Source: Ceratotherium simum simum | Taxonomy: Eukaryota > Chordata > Mammalia > Perissodactyla > Rhinocerotidae | Direction of reading: 5' to 3' | Assembly (NCBI RefSeq): GCF_000283155.1 | Contig: NW_004454182.1 | Location: 3,987,598-4,051,597 of the forward strand | Length of the DNA: 64,000 bases | Shown here: piece by piece, positions 24,400 to 36,439 of the stretch | Position numbering within the stretch: position 1 is the first letter of the stretch | Layout of the letters: every line of letters starts with the position of its first letter | Position numbers and translations under genes: made by a program | Notes under the pieces: model-generated | The model's database searches: none | Told to the model about the DNA's origin: nothing | The model's input: the letters and a program-made list of their open reading frames with translations, nothing else

Positions 24400-24760
24400 A
24401 AGAACGACATGGAGCAAAGGTGGGATTAGGGGCATGCGTTAGGAGACTATGACAATAGACAATATTCCAAGCCAGGTAATAGGACCACAGAGACATAGAA
24501 GTAGTGAGACATGGTGGGGTAGCAGGAGCAGTGAAGATATTCAGCAGGACTTTGAAGCAGGCATTTTGCAGTATATATGTGTGTGTTGGGGAGCAGATTA
24601 TTAGAAGCTGAGTTTTGACCGTGGTGAGTTTGGGATCTCTTTTAAACATCCAAGTGGAGAGATCAAGCAGGTAGTTGAATATATGTGTGTAGTAGGAGGC
24701 AAAGTTCCAGGCTATAGATACTCCTTTGAGAATAATTAGCATGTAAATAGAAGTTTAATG
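24400..24760 (+). repeat. LINE-2 fragment
   Basis: Recognised by ATTAGAAGCTGAGTTTTGAC, GGTGAGTTTGGGATCTCTTT, AACATCCAAGTGGAGAGATC, AAGCAGGTAGTTGAATATAT and CAGGCTATAGATACTCC. These match the L2 segment that reads 'AGACATCCAAGTGGAGATGTC...GGCAGTTGG'. It is diverged and non-coding. Confidence 0.65.
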
Positions 24761-25560
24761 ATATAAACAGACTCAAGGCTCATATCTCCACCCACTATCA
24801 TGTGGGTGGAGAATAGAAGCGATCTATGGGTTGAAACTTCGTGATCTCCAATGATAAGAGATTGAGGCCAGTGGGCTAATTTCATCTATCACTTTCCTAG
24901 TCTTTGCTCATTTGATACAGCTGCCAATAATTCCAAATTTTCTCTTGTTAATTTAAATTTCTACTTTCCTATTACACTAATTATCACTTTCTTTTTTTCT
25001 GTCCTTGAGTAAAGACCCATATGATTCAACATATTTATTTCTTCCTCCAAGATTTCCTATTTTGTCCATATTTGCACCTGTCCCAACAAAATGAAACTTT
25101 CTGAACACTTTCACCGCCCCTCTCTGCTCTTTTGCATGCCCCTCTGCCAGATGACAGCTTTGGAAACCATTTATCCGTCTACCCATCTCTGGGAATAATT
25201 ATCATTACTGACCTCTGTCTTTCCCCAAACTCCTATGTTTTGCTGGGTTGTGTGGTACTTAGAATTTCATTAACAGTATGTTCCTCCTGTTAGAAAAGCC
25301 TTTATTTCACAACTATTAGAATATGTAACTAGTATTACGTATTCCTGGGCAGTCATTCATTCTCCACTAGGTTAATTTTTGGTTATACACAAATGTCCAT
25401 GGCAACGTATAACAAGATGCTCTTCTCACCTCCCTTTTCTTTCTTTTGCCCCTCATCTTAAAGTTTCTGCTTGAGATCCATTCTTTATTTAGTTAAGAGT
25501 CTTTCCTCAGGCATTTTCCTCAGATAGGGCACACAAATGGTACACTCCATGATCTCCTGT
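24761..25560. other. Unassigned sequence
   Basis: No repeat, exon or RNA gene was recognised. A 69-codon minus frame (24977-25186) has no domain. Confidence 0.35.
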
Positions 25561-26290
25561 ATGGTCTCAAAATATTTCTTTCTCTTTGACACATGAATAC
25601 TATCTTGACTGGGCCTAGGACCCCCTGGTTACACAATTTTATGTGTTTGTAGATGCTATTTCACTGTTCTCTCCCTCCCAATGCTGCACAAGAGAACCTC
25701 AAATGCGAGTTTGTTTTCCCTTTGTAAGGAATCTGTGCTTTCCCCCTGTGATCATGTTATCTTTCTCTTTGTTCTTATCATTCAGGAGTTTTACAAGATA
25801 CGCCAAGAGTGTCTTTTCTCATCAATATAGCGTGGAACTCAGCGAGCCCTCTATGCAGATGCAGGTCTTTTTAAATCACAGATGAATTATCTCCTATTAT
25901 TTAATTATTGCATTATTCCATCAGTTCTATTTTATCTTTCTGGAATGCCTATCATTTTTATTGTTGGTTTCCTGGATCTGTCTGACAGTGTCTTTATTAT
26001 CCTTCAGGATAAAGGATTTCCATTACCTTATATTTTTGCCCTTGATCTTCCAGGGCCTCAATTTGGTTTCAAATGTGATAGTTTCTTCCTCCAATATCCT
26101 ACTTGTTTACAATAATTGGAAAAAGGTTTTGTGTGCACTCACACGTATATGTGTGTGTGTACTTATGCACTGCTCCTGAGTTTCCTCAAGTGCTCCTATT
26201 TTTATTCTAAGTTTTCATCTCATTCCTCTAGGAGCTGTATTTCAATGGGACTATGTTTTGAATCTTCTGACTGATTCACAGTTGGCCTGT
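25561..26290 (-). mobile_element. Probable LINE-1-derived relic
   Basis: T-rich sequence with segments reminiscent of antisense L1-type text: GAGTGTCTTTTCTCATCAAT, GTGGAACTCAGCGAGCCCTC and GATGAATTATCTCCTATTAT. Divergence is high and the boundaries are unclear. Three open frames (25643-26179) overlap it and look like chance. Confidence 0.4.
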
Positions 26291-26297
26291 TGTACCC

Positions 26298-26841
26298 TGT
26301 GGTAGGCTAAATAATACTCCCAAGATGTCTACATCCTAATCCCCAGAACCTGGGAATATGTTTCCTTAACATAGCAAAAGGGACTTTGCATACGTGATTG
26401 AGTTAAGGATTTTGAGATGGGGAGGTTGTCCTGGATCACCTGGCTGGGCCTGATGATTACCAAGGGTCCTTATAAGAGGGATGTAGGAGGAGTCACAGTT
26501 AGAGAAAGTGATGTGACAATAGAAGCAGAGGGAGAGATGATGTCAGGAGGGAGCAGGAAAGAGAGAGAAGGATTTAAAGATGCTTTGTGGCTGGCTTTGA
26601 GGATGGAGGAAGCAGCATGAGTCAAGGAATGCAGGCAGGCTGGAGAAGCTGGAAAGATCAAGGAAACAGATTATACCCTAGAGCCTCCAGAAGGAATGCA
26701 GCTCTGCTGACACCTTGATTTTAGCCCTGCAAGACCCCTTTCAGACTGCTGACTTTCAGAACTAGAAAATAATAAATTTGTATTGTTTTAAGCCACTAAG
26801 TTTGTGATAATTTGTTACAGTGGCAATAGGAAACTAATCCA
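26298..26841 (+). mobile_element. Full-length MaLR/MLT1-like solo LTR
   Basis: Begins TGTGGTAGGCTAAATAAT and ends AGGAAACTAATCCA, so it has TG...CA termini (about 544 bp). Internal landmarks are GCAAAAGGGACTTTGCATAC, AAGGGTCCTTATAAGAGGG (a TATA-like element at 26470), CTTTGAGGATGGAGGAAGC, AGAGCCTCCAGAAGGAATGC, an AATAAATTTG polyadenylation region near 26770 and TTGTTTTAAGCCACTAAGTT. Flanking TACCC (26293-26297) and GACCC (26842-26846) fit a 5-bp target duplication with one change. Frames at 26417-26620 and 26470-26661 lie inside it and are not genes. Confidence 0.88.
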
Positions 26842-27399
26842 GACCCTCTCAGACATGTGTCTATTTTGCTTTCAAGGCATTGGGCTCAGATGTGGATTTG
26901 AGTTTACATTTAGGGTCAGCAGTGACAAAGGTCATAGAAGTGGTGTAGGAGTAGACAAAACATCAGTCCATGTTTGGGACAATTAGAAGAAGCTGTTCTG
27001 CATCTGGGCTCCATACATGTTCAGCCTAAAGCTAATACAGTAATCAGTCCATGGGTTCCACTATATTGTGTTCTCTTAATAAGAAGGAAAACTCAGCATA
27101 TTAACATGGGGCCAATACTGATCTTCCCTGTGGGGTTTTGTAAGTCTCTGCTTTATAAACTCTTCCAGGAATCTGCCAATTACTAGGCTCTGCTCTAGAT
27201 GTCTGATTTAGTTCTTCACGTGTTTTCTCAATCTTCAGAGGAAGAAGTCCCACACCAGTTCTTCCTTGGGATCCAAAAAATACCCCAGGCCTCATTTTGT
27301 CTAGCTTTACATTACTTCTAGAAGGTCAGAAGAAACAAACCACTTGGAATAAGGATTGGAGGGGAAGTGGTATTTGTTTTAGGTAGTAAAGGAAATTAT
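26842..27399. other. Unassigned sequence
   Basis: No repeat or exon was recognised. Short frames at 26974-27186 and 27101-27295 show no domain. Confidence 0.35.
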
Positions 27400-28150
27400 G
27401 ATATTATGTAATGACAAAATAATAATTAAAACTGGGGAATAAGGGGATACGAATAGGAATCCAGATCAACTGAATCAACTAGAAATCCAGAAAAAGGCAA
27501 AATTCATAAGATAATTTAAGTGACCTTCAAATCAGTGGGAAAATTCTAGGAAATAAAAAAGTAACTTGGATCTGTAATGACACTTCATACCATAAAAACT
27601 AAACATTTAAATGTAAAAGAAAAAAATGTACCTACAAAAGCGATACTAGAAAATTTTGGAGAATTATATAAAATGCTAGAAAAGAGAGGACTTTTCTAAG
27701 TGTAATGTAATATTCAAACAACATAAGCGAAAACAGTGATATTTGACTATTTTTTAATAAAAAACCTATATGTCAAAGAAGTCACCATAATCCAAGTCTA
27801 ATATATAAACAGTTTCCATACATCACTAAGAAACAACCAACAGCCCAATTAAAAAATGGCCAATAGATATAAAATCATAGTTCACAATGTAAGCACTACA
27901 AATGGACATTAAAAGATGAAAATGATCAAACATACTCTAATAAATAAATTAATATTAAGTTATAATGAATATCACTTTACCTATTAGATTATCAAAAGTT
28001 AAAAAGCTTAGTAATACCTGTTTTTGGTCAGTGTATGTTGCATAGTCTTTCTCAACATTTCTGACGGATGTTTAAATATCAGATATCAACAGATAGGAAG
28101 CTAAGATTTATTCATCTTTGTATTTCTAATCTTCAAACCATTCTACAACA
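27400..28150 (+). mobile_element. Ancient LINE-1/HAL1 relic
   Basis: A-rich plus-strand sequence. Recognisable points are AACCAACAGCCCAATTAAAA with AATGGCCAATAGATATAAAA (27833-27875), equivalent to the L1 'AACCCAATTAAAAAATGGGCAAAGGA' motif. GGACATTAAAAGATGAAAAT and a 'TATCAAAAGTTAAAAAG' segment follow. It is strongly diverged with no reading frame left. Confidence 0.5.
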
Positions 28151-28191
28151 CAGGACAAGCTCAATTCATGCTTTAAACATGAATAAACTTA

Positions 28192-28434
28192 TGGGGCTGG
28201 CCTGGTGGCTTAGCGGTTAAGTGCGTGCTCCACTGCGGCAGCCTGGGGTTCGGATCCCGGGCGTGCACTGATGCACCGCTTGTCCAGCCATGCTGTGGTG
28301 GTGTCCCATATAAAAGTGCAGGGAGATGGTCACAGATGTTAGCCCAGGACAAGTCTTCCTCAGCAAAAAGGGGAGGATTGGCGACAGATGTTAGCTCAGG
28401 GTTGATCTTCCTCACAAAAAAAAAAAAAAAAAAA
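28192..28434 (+). mobile_element. ERE SINE
   Basis: Complete plus-strand ERE with GGGGCTGGCCTGGTGGCTTA, the B-box-like GGGTTCGGATCCCGG, two tail repeats containing AGATGTTAG, and an uninterrupted A19 tail. A perfect 11-bp target-site duplication GAATAAACTTA is present at 28181-28191 and 28435-28445. The clean duplication and long A-tail suggest a fairly young copy. Confidence 0.97.
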
Positions 28435-28445
28435 GAATAAACTTA

Positions 28446-30895
28446 GCTAAAAATCATGTTGCTGAGAATGTTTACTATACTTTACTAAGGTAGAAACTAT
28501 TCTAATACATTTAAAGCAAATTAATAAATAATTGAAACAAGAGCTATGCCAATTAACTCTCAATCAAAAATTTAATTACTTATACACAGCTATTTTGTAG
28601 CATTCTAGCTAATTAAGACTTTACCATAGCTATCCTTTTGTCTTTGAGATAGATCAGATCAGATCACCTCAATGCAAAATACATTTCTTGTTTTGTTCAT
28701 TATTTTGACTTCAAGAGATTTCGTTTTCTTCAGTGTACACATTTTCTTCTATTAGCAATATATTTTCAAAATTGTAGATAGCAGTCACAGTTATCAGCAA
28801 GGTACACCAACTAACAAACTCACATAGCATACTATTTACAAATTTATTGACAACACTAATTATTTATTTACATGAAGGGATTCTTCCCTTTTCATGATCA
28901 TCACTGAAATTCTAGCAAATTGCACCTGTAAATTACATCTGAAATTCACAAGTATTTAAAAATTCTATATCTTGACATGTCTCATAACAGAATTTTAGTC
29001 TACATTACTGCACATTAATATGTATAATTATGTCTTGTTGCAATATAATTTTTTGAGATGAGCATGTAAAAAATGATTAAGTAAAAACTTAGATTCTTGC
29101 CCTTACACATGGATGTATTTCAGAAATTAAAGAAAAATTGAAAGAATATTTTACTTTTAAAATATTTTTCTCTGCTGTGTACATTAGCCTCAATTAAACC
29201 TGTGAATATATATTACAAAAACACAATAAGTGCAGATGGTGAATTTCTATAATTTTAATATACTTATGAAAATATCCTTTTGATGGAAAGTCCAATCTTG
29301 GATTAATTATATATATATATTTCTCTTTCAAGATTTTGAGGTAATCTTGGCCATTGAGATATAATTAATTAAAATCAGTTAAAAGTATAATAGACTATTT
29401 TTTCTCTCTCTCTTGCCTTTTTCATTCACTGAAGGTAAAAATAACCATTGTGACATGAAGTTACATATTGTATGGTAGATCTCTTAGTTAGAAAAGAGAG
29501 CAAGAGAATATACGGTATGTTATGATCTCTTTCCAAATATACTGGTAATAACAGAGAATGAATGAGTCTATTGTGTTAACACATATCCATTTGATAGGCA
29601 AACATCTGCATCAAATGCAAAGCACTTCTGTCATTGATATGCTTACCATTTTCTCCTAAATGACCTTGAAGCTTAATGAAATTCATATGAAAGATTTTAC
29701 TATGCATGTTTAAAGAACTCAGTTAAAAAGACTCAGATAGCTTTATAAAATTGAATTTCATTTTGTTAAAAAAAAATCCTCTGTTCTCATCTGTTGAGAA
29801 AGTAAACTGCTCCAACTCAAAGCTGTTTACAAGCAACTTTCATGGTCTTTGTTGCTACACAGCAGTGTCTACTAGATTGACAAGTGGTGCAACGGTCTTT
29901 GAGGACTGATTTCTAAGGATGTGAAGAGTATGAACTTCATTCTTTTTAAATACCTTCTTAAATACAAGCTTCAAAACAAAGTGAATCATTGAAACAACCA
30001 TTTAAAAAACACGGTCTCAGTGTTTGACAATGGGAAACACTACAAAGGAGGAAATGAACTTTAATCTAATTTATTGTTTTCATTTGACAAACGTAGAGGT
30101 ACAGAGTTGTAGAACAATGAGAAATGTGTATGCTCTGTTCAGCAAGGTATATCTAACATATAGTCACAGTGGTTACGGAAAAAGGAATCTTTAGAGTGCC
30201 ATATGCTGACGTTTAGAAAGAGATCTATTAAATCTATTAATATCTTGAACTTTCCATGAGCTTTCAGAACTTTGCAGACTTCCTGATTTGTGATTTCCCT
30301 ATAGATTGTGGAAACATGATTTCTTTGGGTTAAAAAAGATTTAGGCACAACGGTAAACACAAAATCTGTTTTTACTGACTTTGCTGCCTGCCTCTCTGGG
30401 GCATCTCCTCCCTGGGCAATTCCCCTCGGGCACTGTTTCCAGTTGTGATTTCCATCAAGAAATAAGACCATTTTCTATCTAACAAGAATAATCACATCTG
30501 TACAGAAAAAAAAAAAAAAGAAGCAATCTGTATGTTTAGACCTGAATTTTATTTCTTACGTTCTCCTGAAAATAGAGAAAATCCAAATAAAGAGAATTGT
30601 GAACTTACATTAATCTGGTACTATGTATTTCACAATGCAGAACTCCTCCTATAGCATCTTTCCTGTATGATTTGTCTATCTGTGTTAATAGAGGTGTGTC
30701 AACCCAAAGGACTTCTTATGTTTCACAATGCACAGTGCAGAAAATGCAAAGAACAATGCTGTGCTCAGCCGTATTGGAGCCTGAGGCAAAGAAAAAATTA
30801 GTAATACTGATTTGTCTATATTTAAAATTTGGGCATTTTGTTCACTATGCTTTTTAATTAATTCCTATTTTCTTGAAAAATATATTTCATTTAAA
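28446..30895. other. Unassigned AT-rich sequence without recognised repeats
   Basis: About 2.4 kb in which no interspersed repeat, exon or RNA gene was recognised. The 110-codon minus-strand frame at 30139-30471 has no identifiable domain. An A13 run lies at about 30507-30519. Confidence 0.4.
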
Positions 30896-31950
30896 AGAAA
30901 AAATAGATAAATTAGTAAATAAAAGCTAAAAACTTTTGTGCATCAAGGGACACTATCAACAGAGTGAAAAGGCAACCCACAGAATGGGAGAAAATATTTG
31001 CGAATTATATCTGATAAGGGATTAAGATCCAGAATATTAAGAACTCTTACAACTCACCAACAATAAAACAAAGAGCCCAATTAAAAAAATGGGCAATGGA
31101 CTTGAATGGACATTTTTCCAAAGAAGATATATGAATGGCCAGAAAGCACATGAAAAGATGTTCAACATCAATAACGATTAGGGAAATGCAATTCAAAATC
31201 ACAATGAGATACCACCTCACACCCATTGGCTCTTATCAAAAAAAAAAAAAAGGAAAACAAAATAAATATTGACGAGAATGTGGAGAAATTGTAACTGTTT
31301 TGCACTGCTGATGGGAATGCAAAATGGTGCAGCAGCTCTGGAAAACAGTACAGCATTTCCTCAAAAAAATTAAACATAGAATTACCATATGATCCAGCAA
31401 TTCCACCTCTGGATATATACCACAAAAAATTGAAAGCAGGGACTTCAACAGACACTTGTACATCCATATTCAAAGCGGCATTATTCACAATAGTCAAAAT
31501 GTGGAGGCAACCCAAGTGTCCGCCGAAGGATGAATGGATAAACAAAATGTGGTATATACATAAAATGGAATATTATTCAGCCTTAAAAAGAGGGAAATTC
31601 TAACATATGCTACAGCATGGATGAACAATGAAGACATCATGCTAAGAGAAATGAGCCAGTCACGAAAGGACGAATACTGTATGATTCCACTTACATGAGT
31701 TTCGTGGAGTAGTCGAATTCATCAAGACAGAGTGGAATGGTGGTTGCTGGGAACTGGAGGAGTGGGCAATGGGCAGCTATTGTTTAATGGGTACAGAGTT
31801 TCAGTTTTGGAAGCCGAAAAAAGTTCTGGAGATGGATGGTGGTGATGGTCGCACAACGATGGGAATGTACTTAATGCCACTGAACAGTACACTTAAAAAT
31901 CATTTAAATAATAAATTTTAGGTTCTGTATATTTTATATCACAATTTTTA
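30896..31950 (+). mobile_element. LINE-1 3' end, 5'-truncated, well preserved
   Basis: One of the best preserved L1 pieces here. It has ORF2 C-terminal and 3' untranslated text in order: GGAGAAAATATTTGCGAATT, AAAAAAATGGGCAATGGACT, ATGTTCAACATCAATAACGA, GAGATACCACCTCACACCCA, ATATGATCCAGCAATTCCAC, GGATGAATGGATAAACAAAA, GAATGGTGGTTGCTGGGAAC and TTCTGGAGATGGATGGTGGT. Two long minus-strand frames (31168-31545 and 31236-31463) are the antisense of it and should not be called genes. Confidence 0.92.
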
Positions 31951-32463
31951 AAATATAGCATATAAGTGTTAGTTAACTTAATTATGGGTGTCCCCACTTT
32001 CACCCCACCTAAAGTGTGTGGCTGAGGAGAGTGCTTCCCTCGCCTCACCCTCCTCCTGGCCCTAGATAGAGTTACTTCACTGTTTGTTTTCTTCATAGAG
32101 TATAAAATAAAATTTCCTTATCTACTTCTCTTTGCCCTAAACTTCTTGCATGTTCTTTTGTAGGATAGGTTAAAGTAAGCTTCAGTTATGAGTTGAAAAA
32201 TCTATGTTGGGCTCTGGGTGACAGGGATCCATTTGTGATATTCCAATTCTTTATTGAATTTCATTTTTCTCCTCCCTTCTCATTCAAAATTTCAAAATTT
32301 TATTCTTAAAAATAATTTTAGTAGGAATAAATATTAAAAGTCATATTTGAAAAGGTTACTACAAAAGCTTTGAGAAATTGCACCATTTAAAAAGATATTG
32401 TTTGGCTCCTGGCATGGGTAAAAATATACATATATAATAAAAATATACATATGTATAGAGAGA
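31951..32463. other. Unassigned sequence
   Basis: No repeat or exon was recognised. A TA-rich stretch precedes the following SINE. Confidence 0.35.
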
Positions 32464-32660
32464 GGGGCTGGCCCTGTGGCATAGTGGTTAAGTTCAGCGT
32501 GTTCCACTTCGGTGGCCTGGGTTCACGGGTTCAGATCCCAGTCCTGGACCTACACCTCTTGTGAGCCACACTGTGGCGGCGACCCACATACAAAATAGAG
32601 GAAGATTGGTAACAGATGTTAGCTCAGGGCTAATCTTCCTCAGCAAAAAACAAAACAAAA
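32464..32660 (+). mobile_element. ERE SINE (shorter-tail variant)
   Basis: Plus-strand ERE with GGGGCTGGCCCTGTGGCATA, GGTTAAGTTCAGCGTGTTCC and GGGTTCAGATCCCAG, then AAAATAGAGGAAGATTGG and one GATGTTAGCTCAGGGC tail, ending in AAAACAAAACAAAA. A (TA)n microsatellite follows. AT-rich flanks obscure any target duplication. Confidence 0.93.
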
Positions 32661-33735
32661 TATATATATATATATGTCATCCCATACAAGGGAGAAATAA
32701 TGTTTAAATAACATTTTGATAAATACAATATTTCAAATGCATTTTTGGGGCTCCTCATCAAAAAGAAAAAATTTAAATTAAACAACTTTTCAAAAATATA
32801 TAGATCCCTGCTTTATGTTATACACTCATGAATTTATCTATTTGTAAATTGTATTTGAGTGTACAGGACGTTTTAAGTGTCTTTAGTGAAAAAAAATACC
32901 AACAACTCCCTAAATTGTAAGACCAAGAACATCAAAAATGCTTAAAACGTCAGGTTTTACTCCTGTTTTATGCCAAATTATTCCCAACTACAACATTCAC
33001 ACAAAATCAGATTTTAACATGCACCTGTCAAAGCCAAGCGGAAATTTAGAGCTTAAAGTTTCTCTTCTTACTGGGACAGTATTTCCACAGACCATTTACA
33101 GACCTTTGAAACTCGATCTTTTGCACCTTAACCTCATCCTAAATGCCCATTCTTCTACTGACCTCTCTCAAAATTTCTGATGTTAAAAGGTAATTTTCAT
33201 ATTCTAGCACTTTCACAGACCCTTCTGAAATCAGAAGGCCCATATTAATTTTTCCCTCTTTTGTAAATGCTGTGGTAGTATAATAGTTATCTCATAATAA
33301 ATCATTTTATATTATTTTCTAAATTTCATATAGTCTTTTCTTCCTTACTCATATAACTGTATTAATAGTAATATAAATTTTCCCCCAAGACATTCCCAGC
33401 TTTGTCCTGAACACACTATAATTAATTCAGAACACAGTTGAATACTTTTATCAATAAGGAAAAATTCAAAGCATAAACAAAGAAAACATCTCACAAATTT
33501 GACTAAGAATAAAGATTAATTTATTTAGAATGTCAAAATGCTATAATTTTACCTTCTTTCTTTATGATTCTCTGTTTCATTTTTGCTAAATGTTTTCAAA
33601 TTGGACATGCTTCACTATAAGTTTCAATGAAATAAATTATCTTATGTTTGAAGATATCATAGGTTTTTTGCAAAATACCAGGGGTTTCCATAATGTGAAA
33701 GCAGAATCAAATTGGATAAAATAAAGTAGGTTGTC
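32661..33735. other. Unassigned AT-rich sequence
   Basis: No known repeat was recognised apart from the (TA)n run at about 32659-32675. An 80-codon frame at 32938-33180 has no domain. Confidence 0.35.
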
Positions 33736-33926
33736 TTCTTCTTCTTTTTTTTTTTTTTTTGGTGAGGAAGATTGGCCCTGAGCTAACATCTTTGCCAGTC
33801 TTCCTCTATTTTGTAAGCGGGACACCGCCACAGCTTGTCTTGATGAGTGGTGTAGGTCCACGCCCAGGATCCCGGCCCCGGAACCTGGGCGGCCAAACTT
33901 AACCACCACGCCATGGGGCCAGCCTC
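33736..33926 (-). mobile_element. ERE SINE
   Basis: Minus-strand ERE. A T-rich tail is followed by GAGGAAGATTGGCCCTGAGC, GTAAGCGGGACACCGCCACA and the antisense head TTAACCACCACGCCATGGGG. A 12-bp target duplication AAGTAGGTTGTC (33724-33735) / AAGTAGTTTGTC (33927-33938) has one mismatch. Confidence 0.95.
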
Positions 33927-34054
33927 AAGTAGTTTGTCGTTTTTTACCCTGTCATATCCCAGGTGTCCAGCGCTCCACCGTCCAGGCTGTGGCCTTCCTG
34001 AATTGTATCAATTTTTCTTTTGTATATTCATATAATAAGTATGTACTTTTGGCA

Positions 34055-34470
34055 ACTGCTGTGTGGCAGGCACTGTACTAAGTGCTGAAGATACAATGAC
34101 AATTCCTCTCATAGAATTTATAGTCCAAAGCTGGAAAAAATATATCCATTAAATATCTCAGATGCGTGAAATTATAAGTCATCCTGTATACTCTGCTGTA
34201 AAACTATAAGGAGCCATGAGAACAAACAAAGGAGGCCCAGAATCAATCAAGGAAGTGTTGTCACCCCTAGCTGATGACTTTGCCTGGAGCCTGAAGAGGA
34301 GTACGAGTTGACTCAGGTGGGTGCTTGGAGGAAATGGGTGGCTCCACGCAGAGGGAACAGCACTTGCAAGGGGCCTGAGGAGGCAGGAAGAAGCTCAATG
34401 ACGAAGAATAAACTGAGGCCAGTTTGTGCGATGGGAAGAAAGGAAGGAAGAGATCAGCGAAGATGAGGCG
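34055..34470 (+). repeat. LINE-2 fragment
   Basis: Starts with GTGTGGCAGGCACTGTACTA, AGTGCTGAAGATACAATGAC, and continues through CAGAGGGAACAGCACTTGCA, AGGGGCCTGAGGAGGCAGGA and CTGAGGCCAGTTTGTGCG. These follow the order of a mammalian L2 3' segment ('AGGGAACAGC...GCAAAGGCCCTGAGGC'). The minus frame at 34267-34485 is antisense to it. Confidence 0.6.
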
Positions 34471-36105
34471 AAAGTGTCTGGACACCTTGACTCTAAGGAT
34501 GACTACATTTGAGAGCTCTTTAGCACAGGATTAAATATAGTCACACTCGGCACACAGTCTCTATCTGTCTTCACACAGATAAAGAGAAATGGCATTGGCC
34601 TCTCTGGCGAATTAACTTGCTCACCGCCCAGAATTTCTATACCCTTCACTTCACTAACAGCTAATCCACTGCCCTTTTTTTTCCACTTGAGATATAACCA
34701 AAGGACTTGTCCAAAGGCTTCCTGATCTTTGCCCCAACATCATCCTGAATGTAGTGATTAAAAATGCCAGATGTAGGGAAAAAAGGCTGAGATTAGAGGG
34801 TTGGTGGAGGGTATCTTCCTTCTCAACATTGACAGGTGAGGTGAGCACAGGAAATTTCAGCCCGGAGAGTTGCATGGAGAAACTTTGCTTGATAATGTAC
34901 AAATATGTGTCAAAGATGAGTATGTCATATTAGGGATTATTTTAGAGTAACAATAATTATAAATGCTGAAAAATTTGAAAAGCAAGAGAAGAAACACGCT
35001 AAATAGGAATACATTTCTAAGAGATTTTTGTAGTCATTTTGAAACACATAAATGGTTTAGTATGAGCCCTAAGTACAGAAAATTGCAATGTTTATATATT
35101 TTTACCACAGGGATCAAAAATAATCTCTATCTATATTTGGGCTTCAGTTTCCACATCTGTAACCTAGATGATCACGTACTATGGTGAGTCAGGCTAGATG
35201 TTGATAATACATATGCATGCCCGTGTTCACACACACACACAAATAAATAGATCATTGTTTGTAAATTACAAATAGGGATTCTGGAAAAGGGGAATATCTG
35301 TGACTTGCCAACGTACATTCACGAATTTTTTTTTAAAATTTGGACTAAAGTTTTTCACCAAATAAAATTATGACTCGGTTTATCTTTTATGAAAAAGTGA
35401 GAAAAGTCGATTTCCTGAGTGCGGAAGAGGTTACTGGTCCGGTTGGACCAACTGGAGGATTATGGGTCTGGTTCCCACTCTGTTCAACTCAGTGCTGACG
35501 CAAGCAACCCACTGTCTAAGCAAATTTCCGTAAATTCAGGAACTTAAGCAGAGATTGGAGTGGGAGTTTTCTCAGGATTGTTGATGTTCTGGGCCAGAAA
35601 TTATGGGATTCTAGTACCTTCATTCTCTGAGTGTTTCCCACCTTCTACTTATCACACCACCTTCCACCACCAGACGAGCTTCCTTCTCTCCCAGTGAGAT
35701 CTTCCATTTTCTTTCCTCTCCCTTTCCCCTTTACATTCTTTCCATCTCCTTTCACTTTCCTTGCTCACAACAAGAAATTGAAGAAAATTTTAAAATAAAT
35801 TTAACCAATCCAGTGCAGTTACATATTTTTATATTTATTATAAAACAGATTTTGTTGATATTTCTCAAAACAACCTCTTAAAACAGTAGTTATTGTTTAA
35901 TATCTATGTAATGTTTAATATTTCTTTTCCCTCTGATTCAGTGACCTTTAACAAATAAAAATGTTACCCACCCACTATCTGTTTTTGTAATTTTAATTCA
36001 CCCGACGTTTTTTTTTTTTAATGAATCAGGCCTTATGCTATGGGTACAAACATAAACACAATCATTGAAACAGATGAAGTTCATCGATAATAGACATTTT
36101 AAAAT
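34471..36105. other. Unassigned sequence with a pyrimidine-rich tract
   Basis: No interspersed repeat was recognised. A C/T-rich tract runs about 35625-35770. A (CA)6 run lies near 35229-35241. Short frames (34654-34902 minus, 34963-35187 plus) carry no domain. Confidence 0.35.
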
Positions 36106-36116
36106 ATTCAATTATT

Positions 36117-36428
36117 GGGCCGGCCCCGTGGCTTAGCGGTTAAGTGCACGCGCTCCGCTACTGGCGGCCCGGGTTCGGATCCCGGGCGCGCACCGACGCA
36201 CTGCTTCTCCAGCCATGCTGAGGCCACGTCCCACATACAGCAACTAGAAGGATGTGCAACTATGACATACAACTATCTACTGGGGCTTTGGGTTAAAAAA
36301 AAAAAAGGAGGAGGATTGGCAATAGATGTTAGCTCAGAGCCAGTCTTCCTCAGCAAAAAGAGGAGGATTAGCATGGATGTTAGCTCAGGGCTGATCTTCC
36401 TCACACAAAAAAAATAATAATAAAAAAA
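36117..36428 (+). mobile_element. ERE SINE, long composite-tail copy
   Basis: Begins GGGCCGGCCCCGTGGCTTAG with near-consensus tRNA boxes (GGTTAAGTGCACGCG, CCCGGGTTCGGATCCCGG). It carries the segment CATACAGCAACTAGAAGGAT...GGGGCTTTGGG, then an A12 run, and then two copies of the GATGTTAGCTCAG tail module. Perfect 11-bp target duplications ATTCAATTATT lie at 36106-36116 and 36429-36439. It retains many CpGs and looks young. Confidence 0.97.
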
Positions 36429-36439
36429 ATTCAATTATT

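Noticed and set aside
24329..24742. 137-codon minus-strand frame with a low-complexity Ser/Leu/Phe stretch
   Set aside because: It reads through the ERE tail, a (GA)n microsatellite and an L2 fragment.
28205..28262. tRNA-like A and B boxes
   Set aside because: They belong to the tRNA-derived head of the ERE SINE. The same holds for the other fifteen copies, and none is a tRNA gene.
31168..31545. 125-codon minus-strand frame
   Set aside because: It is antisense to a well-preserved L1 3' end.
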